Positions 16,178 through 24,933 of a stretch of 64,000 nucleotides of DNA are shown here, in pieces. Position 1 is the stretch's first letter. Every line of letters starts with the position of its first letter. The notes beneath the pieces are model-generated. The model was not told where the DNA came from. It did not search any database and saw only the letters and a list, made by a program, of their open reading frames with translations. The stretch comes from JAJDNH01 sp964552395 (GTDB taxonomy: Bacteria; Acidobacteriota; Thermoanaerobaculia; Thermoanaerobaculales; Sulfomarinibacteraceae), in contig CAZKGM010000013.1 of NCBI GenBank assembly GCA_964552395.1, positions 1 through 64,000 on the forward strand, read 5' to 3'. Made by a program: the position numbers and the translations under genes.

Positions 16178-16915
16178 ATGGCAACCAACGTGGGAGCGTT
16201 CCGCCCCGAGGACATGGCAGCCAGCCCGCACCGGTTCTTCCGCCGCCGCTACGTCTGGCAGTGGCCGATCCGCGTGTTTCACTGGACCAATGCCATCTCG
16301 ATCACCGTGCTTTTCCTGACCGGGCTATACATCGCTCACCCGATCCTGGCGCCGGCCGGTGAGGCGTACAAGGCGTTCGTGATGGGGCGCGTGCGCCAGA
16401 TCCACTTCCTGTTCGCGTTCATCTTCGCGGTCGGCTTCATCTGGCGGATGTACTGGTTCTGGATGGGCAACAATTACGCGCGCTCGGGCTTTCCGTTCTT
16501 CTGGCGCCGCAGCTGGTGGCAGGACCTGTTCCGCCAGCTCGGCGACTACCTCCACCTCAGGCGCGGCCATGTGCACCTCGGCCACAATGCCCTCGGCGGC
16601 CTGTCGTACACGGTGTTCGTGATCGGGTTGGGGTGGGCGCAGCTGCTGAGCGGCCTCGCCATGTACTCCGAGTCGAACCCGGGCGGCTTCTGGAGCGCGC
16701 TGGTCGGGTGGGTGATTCCGCTCGCCGGGGGCTCGTTCCAGCTCCACATGTGGCACCACCTGTTCGCGTGGTTGTTCGTGGTGTTCGCGATCCTCCACCT
16801 GTACATCGTGTTCTACGACGGCCAGCAGTACAAGAACGGCCTCGTCACCTCCATGATCTCGGGTGTCAAGTTCTACCAGGAGGGCGACGTCGATCATGAC
16901 AGCTGGCTCAGCTAG
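16178..16915 (+). CDS. hyaC: Ni/Fe-hydrogenase b-type cytochrome subunit
   Basis: An inner-membrane dihaem cytochrome b of 245 residues that passes electrons from the small subunit to the quinone pool. Four main helices are visible, with candidate haem-ligand histidines in RVFHWTNA, in IHFLFAF and in the HMWHHLFAW/ILHLY segment, the usual HupC/HyaC pattern. The ribosome-binding site TAGGAGG lies just before the ATG. The end of the gene overlaps the maturation protease gene by 20 bp, which implies translational coupling. Confidence 0.95.
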   Translation: MATNVGAFRPEDMAASPHRFFRRRYVWQWPIRVFHWTNAISITVLFLTGLYIAHPILAPAGEAYKAFVMGRVRQIHFLFAFIFAVGFIWRMYWFWMGNNYARSGFPFFWRRSWWQDLFRQLGDYLHLRRGHVHLGHNALGGLSYTVFVIGLGWAQLLSGLAMYSESNPGGFWSALVGWVIPLAGGSFQLHMWHHLFAWLFVVFAILHLYIVFYDGQQYKNGLVTSMISGVKFYQEGDVDHDSWLS

Positions 16916-17396
16916 CCCGCGTAATGGGAAGGCGCCGCTGCTGGTTCTGGGCCTGGGCAACCTGCTGCTGCGTGACGATGGCGTGGGCCTCGAGCTCCTG
17001 AAGCGGCTCGAGGCCCGGTTTGCCGACATGCCGGGGGTGGAGATGGTCGAGGGTGGCACGCAGGGTCTCGCCCTCCTGCCATACCTCGAGCAGCGGCCGG
17101 GCTTGCTGATCCTCGATGCCGCTGCCCTTGGCGCGGCGCCGGGCACCGTCCACGTGCTGTGGAACCCGGAGCACCACGCGGCGCCGCGTGGGCTCGGCGC
17201 CCACGAGGGCAATGCAGGCGAGCTGTTGGACGCGGCCCAGCTGGTCGGCTACCTGCCCGGGCGCGTGTGTCTGGTCGGTGTGGAGCCGGCCGACATCAGC
17301 ACCGGGATCGGTCTGTCGGGTACGGTGGAGGGAGCTCTCGACGGGGCAGTGGAGGCGGCCACCGCCGCCCTCGCCCGGCTGACTGCGAGCGAGTAG
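16896..17396 (+). CDS. hyaD: hydrogenase maturation protease
   Basis: An endopeptidase of 166 residues that trims the C-terminal tail of the large subunit after Ni insertion. The N-terminal signature LGLGNLLLRDDGVG is intact except that the nickel-binding Glu of the family is Asp here. The second acidic ligand is in LLILDAAALG, and the His ligand is near GAHEGNAG. ATG at 16896 has AGGAGGG about 12 bases before it, within the cytochrome gene. A gap of 108 bp follows before hypA. Confidence 0.92.
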   Translation: MTAGSASPRNGKAPLLVLGLGNLLLRDDGVGLELLKRLEARFADMPGVEMVEGGTQGLALLPYLEQRPGLLILDAAALGAAPGTVHVLWNPEHHAAPRGLGAHEGNAGELLDAAQLVGYLPGRVCLVGVEPADISTGIGLSGTVEGALDGAVEAATAALARLTASE

Positions 17397-17504
17397 CTGG
17401 AGGCGACACACCTTGGTGCCGGCCGCGACGGTTGTGAGGCCACACCGCCGGTCGGAGCCGGTTGCCGCCGCGACGTATCATCCGGAAGGGCGGAAGCAGC
17501 GCCG

Positions 17505-17864
17505 ATGCACGAGATGGGAATAGCGATCGAGATCTACCGCGCATCCCGTGAGGCGGTCTCCGGGCACGGCCCGGGCCGCGTCGAGCGGGTGCGGCTGGCG
17601 GTCGGCGAGCTGGCGGCGGTCGAGCCCGATCTCCTATCCTTCGCCTGGGAAGCGGTGGTTGCCGGAGGCCCGGATGCCCAGTCGCGGCTGGAGGTCGAGT
17701 GGCGGCCCGCCCGCCAGCTGTGCTCGGCCTGTGGCGAGGTCGCCGAGCGCGCAAGCGGGTCGTGGCTGAGGCTGTGCCCACAGTGCGAGCTGCCGCTCGT
17801 TGTCGAGGGCGGTGACGAGCTGGATATCTTGGAGATCGTGTACGAGGCCGAGGAGGCTCGATGA
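17505..17864 (+). CDS. hypA: hydrogenase nickel chaperone HypA
   Basis: A protein of 119 residues that delivers nickel with HypB. The N-terminus MHEMGIA holds the Met-His nickel site, and the zinc site is formed by two CxxC pairs (CSAC and CPQC). It overlaps hypB by four bases (ATGA). The length is normal for the family. Confidence 0.95.
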   Translation: MHEMGIAIEIYRASREAVSGHGPGRVERVRLAVGELAAVEPDLLSFAWEAVVAGGPDAQSRLEVEWRPARQLCSACGEVAERASGSWLRLCPQCELPLVVEGGDELDILEIVYEAEEAR

Positions 17865-18532
17865 AGACGATCGTGACAGTGAGACGGAAGGCGCTGGCGT
17901 CCAATGACGAGCGGGCGGCGCAGCTGCGGGCCCTGCTCGCCGAGCGAGGCACCCTCGCGCTCAACCTGATCTCGTCCCCCGGCTCGGGGAAAACGACGCT
18001 GCTCGAGGCCAGCCTCCGCGAGCTCGGCGGGGAGATCCGGTGCGCCGTGCTCGAGGGCGATGTCGCCACCGAGCGCGACGCGGAGAGAATCCGGGCGCTC
18101 GGAGTGCCAGCCCACCAGATTCTCACCGGCGGCGCCTGCCACCTCGACGCGCGGCTGGTCCAGGCGGGCCTGGAAGCGGGCCGCATCCCGGAAGTCGACG
18201 TCCTGTTCATCGAGAACGTGGGCAACCTCATCTGCCCGACCTCCTACGACCTCGGGGAAGACTTCAAGGTTGTCCTGCTGTCGGTGACGGAGGGCGACGA
18301 CAAGCCGTTCAAGTACCCGGCGATCTTCGCCCGTGCCGAAGTTGCGGTGATCAGCAAGGCGGACCTGTTGCCGCACGTGCCGTTCGATCTCGCCGCGGTC
18401 CGCGAGCAGATCGCGACCCTCAACCCGACGGGAACGATCCTGCTGACCTCCTCCGTCAGCGGCGAAGGGATGGACGCCTGGTGCGACCTGCTGCGGGCGC
18501 GGCTGGCGGCCAAGAGGGGGGCGCCGGCGTGA
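17861..18532 (+). CDS. hypB: hydrogenase nickel-incorporation GTPase HypB
   Basis: A SIMIBI-class GTPase of 223 residues that powers Ni insertion. Walker A is SSPGSGKTT, and switch and metal-site residues lie in LEGDVATERD and GGACHLD. The segment ENVGNLICPTSYDLGE is diagnostic, and the guanine-specificity motif reads SKADLL. There is no His-rich N-terminal storage region; the His-rich protein at 23321-24031 may make up for this. The start overlaps hypA and the stop overlaps the GTG of hypF. Confidence 0.95.
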   Translation: MKTIVTVRRKALASNDERAAQLRALLAERGTLALNLISSPGSGKTTLLEASLRELGGEIRCAVLEGDVATERDAERIRALGVPAHQILTGGACHLDARLVQAGLEAGRIPEVDVLFIENVGNLICPTSYDLGEDFKVVLLSVTEGDDKPFKYPAIFARAEVAVISKADLLPHVPFDLAAVREQIATLNPTGTILLTSSVSGEGMDAWCDLLRARLAAKRGAPA

Positions 18533-20862
18533 GTGACGGCGGGACGACCCGGATGCGGGTGCGGTGCCGCGGCACCGTACAGGGGGTCGGGTTCCGACCC
18601 GCGGTCCACCGCCTGGCGTCGTCTCTCGGCCTCGGCGGCTGGGTGACCAACGACTCGCAGGGGGCGACGATCGAGATCGAGGGGGAGGGAACGAGGGTCG
18701 CCGCGTTCGTGGACCGCTTGTCGGCGGAGCTGCCGCCGTTGGCGCGGCTCGACGGGCTCGCCGCCGAGCCCTGTGCGACGCAGGGCGAGGTCGGCTTCAC
18801 GGTGCGACGGTCCGCTCTCGGCCGACGGGACGGGGCGCTGGTGCCGCCCGACGCGGCCCTCTGCGCCGACTGCCGGCGCGACATGGAGGCACCGCAAGAC
18901 CGCCGCTACCACTACCCCTTCACCACCTGCACCAACTGCGGCCCGCGTTTCTCTCTGGTTCACGAGCTCCCGTACGACCGCGAGCGTACCTCGATGGGTT
19001 GCTTTCCGCTGTGCGCCACTTGCCAGATCGAGTACGACGACCCGGGCGACCGTCGCTACCATGCGGAGCCGGTGGCGTGCCCAATGTGCGGCCCGCAGCT
19101 GTGGCTCGTGGGGACCGACGGGGAGCCGGTGCCCGTCATGGCGGACCCCGTCACGCACGTCCGATCCGAGTTGCTGGCGGGCTGGATCGTGGCGATCAAG
19201 GGGCTCGGCGGCTTCCAGCTCGCCTGCCGCGCCGACTCGGCGGAGGTGGTCGGCCGCCTGCGCCGCCGCAAGCGGAGGCAGGGCAAGCCGCTTGCGATCA
19301 TGGTCCGTGACCTCGAAGTGGCACGTCGCCTGGTCCACCTTGACGACGAGGGTGAGGCGCTTCTGCTGTCGCCGCGCTCGCCGATCGTACTGGCGCCGAG
19401 GCGGCGGCCGTCTCGGGTCGCGGAGGAGGTCGCTCCGGGGCTCGACGACCTCGGCGTCATGCTGCCAACCACGCCGCTGCACGTCGAGCTGCTACGCGAC
19501 CCGCGTCTGCCGCCGCTGGTGATGACATCGGGGAACCTGTCGGAGGAACCACTGTGCCGGACCAACCGGGAGGCGGTCGAGCGGCTGGCAGGGGTCGCGG
19601 ACCTCTTCCTGCTCCACGACCGCGACGTGGTGCGGCGGATCGACGACTCCGTGGTGCGGACTTCGCCGTGCGGGCCGGTGATGGTGCGGCGGGCCCGCGG
19701 CTGGGTGCCGGAGCCGCTGCCGCTGCCGGTGGCGGCGCCGCTGCCGGTAGTCGCCACCGGCGGTCACCTGCAGGTGACTGCCTGCGTGACGGTCGGCGAG
19801 CAGGCGTTCCCCTCGCAGCACGTTGGCGACCTCGACTCGGTCGCAGCGCGCGCGTTCCTCAGCGAGGTGATCGAGGGGCTGCTCTCATTCCTGCAGGCGG
19901 AGCCGGGCTTGATCGCTGCCGACCTGCACCCCGACTATGCCAGCGGCTGGCTGGCGCTGGAGTTGGGCCAGCGCTGGGGCGCCGAGGTGGTCGGCGTGCA
20001 GCATCACCTGGCCCACGCCGCCGCGGTGCTGGCGGAGAACGGCTGCTTCCCTGGCCCCGGAGAGACGTGCTTCGCCCTCGCGCTGGACGGCACAGGCTGG
20101 GGCGGGGACGGCACGGCCTGGGGCGGCGAGTGGCTCGAGGTTGCCGGAGACCTGCGCTGTCGCCGGCTCGCCTCCCTCGAGCCTCTGCCACTGGTCGGCG
20201 GCGAGGCCGCCGTGCGGGAGCCGTGGAGGGTCGCCGTGGCCGCCCTGGAGCGCGCCGGTGAGGCGGACTTGATCGCGCAGACACCGCTCTGGCCTCTGGT
20301 GAACGGTGACCGTCTGCGGGATGTGCTGAGGCTCTGCAAGGGTGGGGACTGGCCGCTGGCGACCGGAGCTGGGAGGGTGTTCGAGGCCGCCGGTGCGTTG
20401 CTCGGGGTAGCGCTCGAGAACCGGTGGGAGGGTGAGGCGGCGGCGCGCCTCGAGGCGCTGGCGACGACCTCGTCGGCTCCGCCGGAGGAGTGGGCGGAGG
20501 TGGCGGGAGACAACGGAGCTGCAGTCCTGCCGTCATCGAGGCTGCTCGCCGCCGTGGCGCGGCGGGTGGCGGCGGGCGAAGGCCCGGCAGAGGTTGCGGC
20601 CGGCTTCCACGCTACCTTCAGCCGGCTGGCGGTGGACCTCACCGTCGGCCTGGGCCTGCCAGCTGGCGCCGTCGTCGCCCTCGGCGGCGGCTGCTTCGTC
20701 AACAGGATCCTGAGTGCGCGGCTGGCGCCGGGATTGAGAGGTGAGGGGTTCCAGGTGGTCGAGGCGCGGGCCGCTCCTCCCGGGGACGGCGGCCTCTCGT
20801 ACGGCCAGGCGGTCGTCGCCGCGGTGGCCGCCGCGCGTGGCGTGCGGCCTTTCCTGGTCTGA
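18529..20862 (+). CDS. hypF: carbamoyltransferase HypF
   Basis: A protein of 777 residues that uses carbamoyl phosphate and ATP to make the cyanide ligands of the active site. The domain order is normal: acylphosphatase (GTVQGVGFRPAVHR, about 12-25), two zinc fingers (CADC/CTNC and CATC/CPMC), a YrdC-like carbamoyl-adenylate domain (about 200-370) and a Kae1-like carbamoyltransferase domain with HHLAHAAAV. GTG at 18529 overlaps the hypB stop; ATG at 18553 is an alternative. The order hypABFCDE is conserved in many uptake-hydrogenase clusters. Confidence 0.94.
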   Translation: MSDGGTTRMRVRCRGTVQGVGFRPAVHRLASSLGLGGWVTNDSQGATIEIEGEGTRVAAFVDRLSAELPPLARLDGLAAEPCATQGEVGFTVRRSALGRRDGALVPPDAALCADCRRDMEAPQDRRYHYPFTTCTNCGPRFSLVHELPYDRERTSMGCFPLCATCQIEYDDPGDRRYHAEPVACPMCGPQLWLVGTDGEPVPVMADPVTHVRSELLAGWIVAIKGLGGFQLACRADSAEVVGRLRRRKRRQGKPLAIMVRDLEVARRLVHLDDEGEALLLSPRSPIVLAPRRRPSRVAEEVAPGLDDLGVMLPTTPLHVELLRDPRLPPLVMTSGNLSEEPLCRTNREAVERLAGVADLFLLHDRDVVRRIDDSVVRTSPCGPVMVRRARGWVPEPLPLPVAAPLPVVATGGHLQVTACVTVGEQAFPSQHVGDLDSVAARAFLSEVIEGLLSFLQAEPGLIAADLHPDYASGWLALELGQRWGAEVVGVQHHLAHAAAVLAENGCFPGPGETCFALALDGTGWGGDGTAWGGEWLEVAGDLRCRRLASLEPLPLVGGEAAVREPWRVAVAALERAGEADLIAQTPLWPLVNGDRLRDVLRLCKGGDWPLATGAGRVFEAAGALLGVALENRWEGEAAARLEALATTSSAPPEEWAEVAGDNGAAVLPSSRLLAAVARRVAAGEGPAEVAAGFHATFSRLAVDLTVGLGLPAGAVVALGGGCFVNRILSARLAPGLRGEGFQVVEARAAPPGDGGLSYGQAVVAAVAAARGVRPFLV

Positions 20863-20974
20863 GGTGGCGGTGCCATATACTCGATCGAACGATGTCCTGA
20901 CGCCGGCAGCACCGAGGGGAGTGGCCACCGCTGGTGCGCCGCGGTCTACCGGCGAATACAGGGGGTGGTAGAAG

Positions 20975-21202
20975 ATGTGTCTGGCGATTCCGATGGTCCT
21001 GGTGGAGCGGAGCGAGTTCGACGGTGTCGTCGAGCTGGACGGCGTCCGCCGCACCGTGTCTCTGATGCTCCTGCCCGACGCCCGCAAGGGCGAGCAGCTG
21101 CTGATCCACGCCGGCTACGCGATCGGACGGCTGGACGCCGACGAGGCAGCGGAGACGCTGGCGCTGCTGCGAGAGTATGCGGACGCAGTAGTGGGGCTGT
21201 GA
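20975..21202 (+). CDS. hypC: hydrogenase assembly chaperone HypC
   Basis: A protein of 75 residues that carries the Fe(CN)2CO unit with HypD to the large subunit. The essential N-terminal Cys is present in MCLAIPM. It begins 112 bp after hypF, the largest gap between the hyp genes, and a TATACT hexamer at 20876-20881 could be the -10 box of an internal promoter, although no convincing -35 box precedes it. GGGGG at 20960-20964 may serve as ribosome-binding site. The TGA overlaps the GTG of hypD. Confidence 0.93.
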   Translation: MCLAIPMVLVERSEFDGVVELDGVRRTVSLMLLPDARKGEQLLIHAGYAIGRLDADEAAETLALLREYADAVVGL

Positions 21203-22305
21203 GCGACTCGGCTCAGTACTCCGACCCGCGGGCTCTGGCCGGCCTCATCGGCCAGTTGCGCGAGGTCGCAGGCGGCCTTGACCACAGGCTGACCTTCATG
21301 GAGGTCTGCGGCACCCACACCCACAGCGTCGCCAAGGCCGGCCTGCGGCGGATGATGCCGCCGTCTGTCAGGCTCATCTCCGGGCCCGGGTGCCCGGTTT
21401 GTGTGACCCCTGTGGACTACCTCGACCGCGCGCTGGCGCTGGCCGCTCTGCCGGACACCGTCGTTTGCACGTTCGGCGACCTGATGCGGGTGCCGTCGAG
21501 CACCGGCTCGCTCGAGCAGGCGAGGGCCGAGGGCGCGCGGGTGGAGGTTGTCTACTCGCCGCGTGACGCGCTCGAGCTGGCCCGCCGGCGGCCGCAGAGC
21601 CGGGTCGTGTTCCTGGCGGTCGGATTCGAGACCACCGCGCCCACGATCGCGGCCGCAGTCGCCGAGGCGGAGGCGGATGGCGTCACGAACTTCCTCCTCC
21701 TACCGGGCAACAAGACCATGCCGCAGGTGATGCGGGTACTGGTCGACGATCCGCAGCTCGAGGTCCACGGCTTCCTGCTGCCGGGGCACGTCTCGGTCAT
21801 CACCGGCTGGAGGATGTTCGGCTTCCTGGCCGAGGAGTTCGGCATTCCTGGTGTCGTGACCGGCTTCATGCCGACCGACGTGGTGCAGGGCGTCCTCGCC
21901 CTCGCTCGGCAGGTGGCCCAGGGTCACGCGACGATCGCCAACCAGTACGGACGGGCGGTGACTACGGCCGGCAACCTGCAGGCCCATCGGCTCGTCGAGC
22001 GCTTCTTCGAGCCCGCGGACTCGGCGTGGCGGGGGTTCGGGGTCGTGCCCGGATCCGGCCTCGGGCTGCGAGCGGCGTGGGCGCACCGGGACGCATCGTC
22101 GATCCGGGTCGACCTGCCCGCCCCGCGCGAGCCCGCCGGCTGCCGGTGCGGCGAGGTCCTGCGCGGCGTCGTCGACCCGCCGGAGTGCCCGCTGTTCGCG
22201 AACGGCTGCGATCCCGAGCTGCCGGTCGGCGCCTGTATGGTCTCTTCCGAGGGGACCTGCAGCGCCTGGTACCGGCACGAGAGATGGCTGGAGGCCGGCA
22301 CGTGA
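21199..22305 (+). CDS. hypD: hydrogenase maturation scaffold HypD
   Basis: A 4Fe-4S protein of 368 residues on which the Fe(CN)2CO unit is assembled. The active-site motif CGTHTHSVAKAGLR is near residues 35-48, GPGCPVCVTP follows, and Cys residues for the cluster lie toward the C-terminus (CRCGEVLRG, CPLFANGC). GTG at 21199 overlaps the hypC stop. A longer in-frame ORF runs back over hypC but is not the gene. Confidence 0.94.
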   Translation: MSDSAQYSDPRALAGLIGQLREVAGGLDHRLTFMEVCGTHTHSVAKAGLRRMMPPSVRLISGPGCPVCVTPVDYLDRALALAALPDTVVCTFGDLMRVPSSTGSLEQARAEGARVEVVYSPRDALELARRRPQSRVVFLAVGFETTAPTIAAAVAEAEADGVTNFLLLPGNKTMPQVMRVLVDDPQLEVHGFLLPGHVSVITGWRMFGFLAEEFGIPGVVTGFMPTDVVQGVLALARQVAQGHATIANQYGRAVTTAGNLQAHRLVERFFEPADSAWRGFGVVPGSGLGLRAAWAHRDASSIRVDLPAPREPAGCRCGEVLRGVVDPPECPLFANGCDPELPVGACMVSSEGTCSAWYRHERWLEAGT

Positions 22306-23321
22306 AGCCGCCGCAGCGCGTGCTGCTCGCCCACGGCGGAGGCGGCCGCCTGACCCGGCAGCTGGTCGAGGAGGTCTTCCTGCCGGCGCTCGACAACCCG
22401 ATCCTGGCGACGCTCACGGATGCCGCCGTGCTGCCGGAGCTGCCGGCGGGGCGGCCGGCGCTGACGACCGACGCCTTCGTCGTCGACCCGCCGATCTTCG
22501 CCGGCGGCGACCTCGGCTACCTCAGCATCTGCGGCACCGTCAACGACCTCGCCATGGTCGGGGCGAGGCCGCTGTGGCTGACGTGGGCGCTGATCCTCGA
22601 GGAGGGGGTCGATGGCGGTCTGGTCGCCGCCTGCACCGAGGGTGCAGCGCGCGCTGCGGCCGAGGCCGGGGTCACCGTGGTTGCTGGAGACACCAAGGTG
22701 GTGCCGCGCGGCAAGGGCGATCGGCTGTTCGCAGTGACCGCCGGGCTGGGCGTGGTGCCGCCGGGGCGCATTCTCAAAGACGACCGGATCCGGCCCGACG
22801 ACGTCGTCATCGTGTCAGGGCCGATCGGCGATCACGGCGCCACGGTGATGGCCCACCGTCACGGTCTCGATGCGCCGGGCCTGGTCTCCGACTGCAGGCC
22901 GCTGTCCGGGCTGGTGGAGGCGCTGTGTGACAGCGGCGCCGCGGTGCGCGCGCTGCACGATCCCACACGGGGGGGCGTGGTGACTGTCTGCCACGAGGTG
23001 GCCGGCAGGTGCGGGCTGCGGGTGCGTCTGGTCGAGGCGGCTCTCCCCGTCAGGCCCGCCGTGGCGGCGGTCTGTGACCTGCTGGGCCTCGAGGCGTTGT
23101 CGCTGGCCTGTGAGGGGCGCTTGCTCGCCTGGATCGACGGCAGCCACGCCGAGCTGGCGCTGGCCGCGATGCGGGCGCACCCGGATGGCGCGGGGGCGGT
23201 CGTGATTGGTCGCATGGAGCAGCTGCCGGCCGGAGAGCCGCCGGTGCTGCTGGAGACGGCGGTCGGCGGCGAGCGGCCGCTCGACCTCCTCTCCGGTCAC
23301 GAGCTGCCGAGGATCTGCTGA
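22302..23321 (+). CDS. hypE: carbamoyl dehydratase HypE
   Basis: A PurM-like protein of 339 residues that dehydrates the thiocarbamate on its own C-terminal cysteine to thiocyanate. The N-terminal AHGGGGRLT motif and the exact C-terminal PRIC are both present. GTG at 22302 is chosen because it overlaps the hypD stop in the same GTGA pattern as its neighbours and has GGAGG nine bases upstream; ATG at 22284 is the alternative. Its stop overlaps the start of the permease gene. Confidence 0.94.
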   Translation: MKPPQRVLLAHGGGGRLTRQLVEEVFLPALDNPILATLTDAAVLPELPAGRPALTTDAFVVDPPIFAGGDLGYLSICGTVNDLAMVGARPLWLTWALILEEGVDGGLVAACTEGAARAAAEAGVTVVAGDTKVVPRGKGDRLFAVTAGLGVVPPGRILKDDRIRPDDVVIVSGPIGDHGATVMAHRHGLDAPGLVSDCRPLSGLVEALCDSGAAVRALHDPTRGGVVTVCHEVAGRCGLRVRLVEAALPVRPAVAAVCDLLGLEALSLACEGRLLAWIDGSHAELALAAMRAHPDGAGAVVIGRMEQLPAGEPPVLLETAVGGERPLDLLSGHELPRIC

Positions 23322-24031
23322 TGCTGTGGGCCCACCTTCCCTGGAGCCTGCTCGTCGCCGCCCTCGGCATCGGCGTGACCCACACCCTGCTCGGCCCCGA
23401 TCACTACCTGCCGTTCATCATGCTGGCCCGAGCGCGGGGGTGGAGCCGCTGGCGCACCATCGTCATCACTGCCGTCTGTGGGGTCGGTCATGTCGGCTCC
23501 TCGGTGCTGCTTGGTACGCTGGGTATCGCCTTCGGGTTCGCCATAGGCCATCTCGAGCTGACGGAGTCCGGCCGCGGCAACGTCGCGGCGTGGGCGATGG
23601 TGGCATTCGGCGCCGCCTACGCGTTGTGGGGTGCCCGACACGCGTTGCGCAGGCGGAGAGAGCTCGAGCCGCACAGCCACGACGGCGGTGTCCACATCCA
23701 CAGCCACGGCCTCCACCCACACCACCACGACCATGCCCAGGTCGGCGCCAACACGACGTTCTGGACGCTCTTCATCATCTTCGTCCTCGGCCCGTGTGAG
23801 CCGTTGATTCCGCTGTTCGCGCTGCCGGCGAGCCGTGGCCAGTGGGGGGCGGCGGTGCTCACCGCCGTGGTCTTCGGCATCGCGACCCTGGTGTGCATGA
23901 TCGCCGTCACCATGGCGGCGCGAGAGGGAATGCAGATGCTGCGCCTGGGTGCTCTCGAGCGCTGGGCCCACGTCGCCGCCGGGAGCATCATCGCCGTCGC
24001 CGGCCTGTCGGTCATCTACCTGGGACTCTAG
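23321..24031 (+). CDS. probable nickel permease, NicO/UreH-like
   Basis: A membrane protein of 236 residues with about six helices. The first contains GVTHTLLGPDH, an H-x4-DH signature like that of nickel/cobalt permeases and UreH/SafE-type proteins. Between helices three and four is a His-rich loop (HSHDGGVHIHSHGLHPHHHD) of the sort that binds Ni2+. It is translationally coupled to hypE (TGATG), so nickel supply for the hydrogenase is the most likely role. A sulfite or anion exporter of the TauE/SafE type is the alternative suggested by fold alone. Its stop codon lies in the CTAGAG that begins a dispersed repeat. Confidence 0.8.
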   Translation: MLWAHLPWSLLVAALGIGVTHTLLGPDHYLPFIMLARARGWSRWRTIVITAVCGVGHVGSSVLLGTLGIAFGFAIGHLELTESGRGNVAAWAMVAFGAAYALWGARHALRRRRELEPHSHDGGVHIHSHGLHPHHHDHAQVGANTTFWTLFIIFVLGPCEPLIPLFALPASRGQWGAAVLTAVVFGIATLVCMIAVTMAAREGMQMLRLGALERWAHVAAGSIIAVAGLSVIYLGL

Positions 24032-24062
24032 AGGCCCGGCTGGGAGCCCCGATTCGGCTGCA
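24028..24062 (+). repeat. CTAGAG repeat at a gene end, copy 1
   Basis: This 35-bp stretch starts CTAGAGGCCCGGC, containing the permease stop codon, and continues GGGAGCCCCGATTCGGCTGC. It matches the reverse complement of 55586-55620 at nearly every position. That copy likewise contains the stop codon of the gene next to it. A more divergent copy begins at 12894. Confidence 0.6.
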
Positions 24063-24341
24063 CCGGCGCTCCGTCGGTCGGAGCCAAGCGCGAGCGGATA
24101 GTCCCCGCCGCCCGCGGCGGGATGGCCGCTCGCCTCCTTCTGTCCTGTTCCCGCCCCACCGCGGGACCGTTCTTGGGGCGAGACCCCAGCCCGCCCAACC
24201 GGTGAATAGGTGTAGGAGGCGGCTCGAGCGGGCTGCGGCGGTTGCTACGGAGTCGCTCCTGCCTACTCGTTGGCTCGCGACCGCCGGAACTGCGAGACGT
24301 CTAGGTGCGGGAACACCCAGACGGCCGCCGGAGCTGCAGGG
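24032..24341. other. 310-bp intergenic repeat region
   Basis: It contains most of the CTAGAG repeat, a small hairpin (GCTCCG and CGGAGC around 24068-24083), the 80-bp repeat shared with 9541-9620, and about 150 bp with no recognisable feature. The genes on either side converge here, so no promoter is needed. Confidence 0.6.
24106..24185 (+). repeat. 80-bp intergenic repeat, copy 2
   Basis: It aligns without gaps to 9541-9620. The stem pair is CCCGCGGCGG (24111-24120) and CCACCGCGGG (24156-24165), nine of ten bases paired. The differences fall mainly in the loop and the tail, suggesting conservation of the stem. Confidence 0.6.
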
Positions 24342-24836
24342 TCACGTCGGGGAAATCGGTGGGGAGTCGATTGAGACCAGCTCCTCCAGCAAGCGGCGGG
24401 TGGGCCAGATCAGGGCCATCGCAACCAGGGATGCGGCGGCGAAGACCGCACACCACCAGAGGCTCCCGGACAGCAGGGTGAGCACGAGGCCGAAGATGGC
24501 GGTGCTCTCCCGGAGTGCCAGGCTGACGAGAAGGGTCTGGCGGTACCCCTTGAGAATCTCGTCGGGGTCGGCGGGAGCGGTGCGCGCGCGCAGCTGCCCG
24601 AGCTGCATGCGGTACAGGACCTCAGCGGCCACGAGCATCATGACCGCGACCACGGCCAGCACCGGCGGCAGCAGCGAGGGCATGGCCGTGCCAGCCGGCA
24701 TCGCCCGCGCGCTTTGGGAGACGAGCACAGCTGCGATGACGAGGTAGATCAGCACCGAGGTCATCATTGCCGTCGCGAGCACGATGGCGACGCTGACAGC
24801 TCTCGTGATCGAGCCCTGGAGATCCTCTTCAGGCAT
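24342..24836 (-). CDS. small membrane protein of unknown function
   Basis: A protein of 164 residues with about four membrane helices: two before and two after a charged loop (YRMQLGQLRARTAPADPDEI). No family is recognisable to me. ATG at 24836 is chosen for AAGGAGGAG a few bases upstream. The gene is divergent from the SpoIIE phosphatase, with only about 97 bp between their starts, and the two could share a control region. Confidence 0.75.
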   Translation of the reverse strand: MPEEDLQGSITRAVSVAIVLATAMMTSVLIYLVIAAVLVSQSARAMPAGTAMPSLLPPVLAVVAVMMLVAAEVLYRMQLGQLRARTAPADPDEILKGYRQTLLVSLALRESTAIFGLVLTLLSGSLWWCAVFAAASLVAMALIWPTRRLLEELVSIDSPPISPT

Positions 24837-24933
24837 GGCTCCTCCTTGTTGCGGGGCTCCGAGTCGCTTTAAGTTGCCGGGTATCGTATCAGGTTCACAC
24901 ATTCTTGAACTCCCCGGGGTCGGTCCACGTATC

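Noticed and set aside
13219..16215. 998-codon minus-strand ORF
   Set aside because: Antisense to both hydrogenase structural genes, which have full family motifs. The frame is open only because of high GC at third codon positions; the translation is Arg/Gly/Val-rich without domain features.
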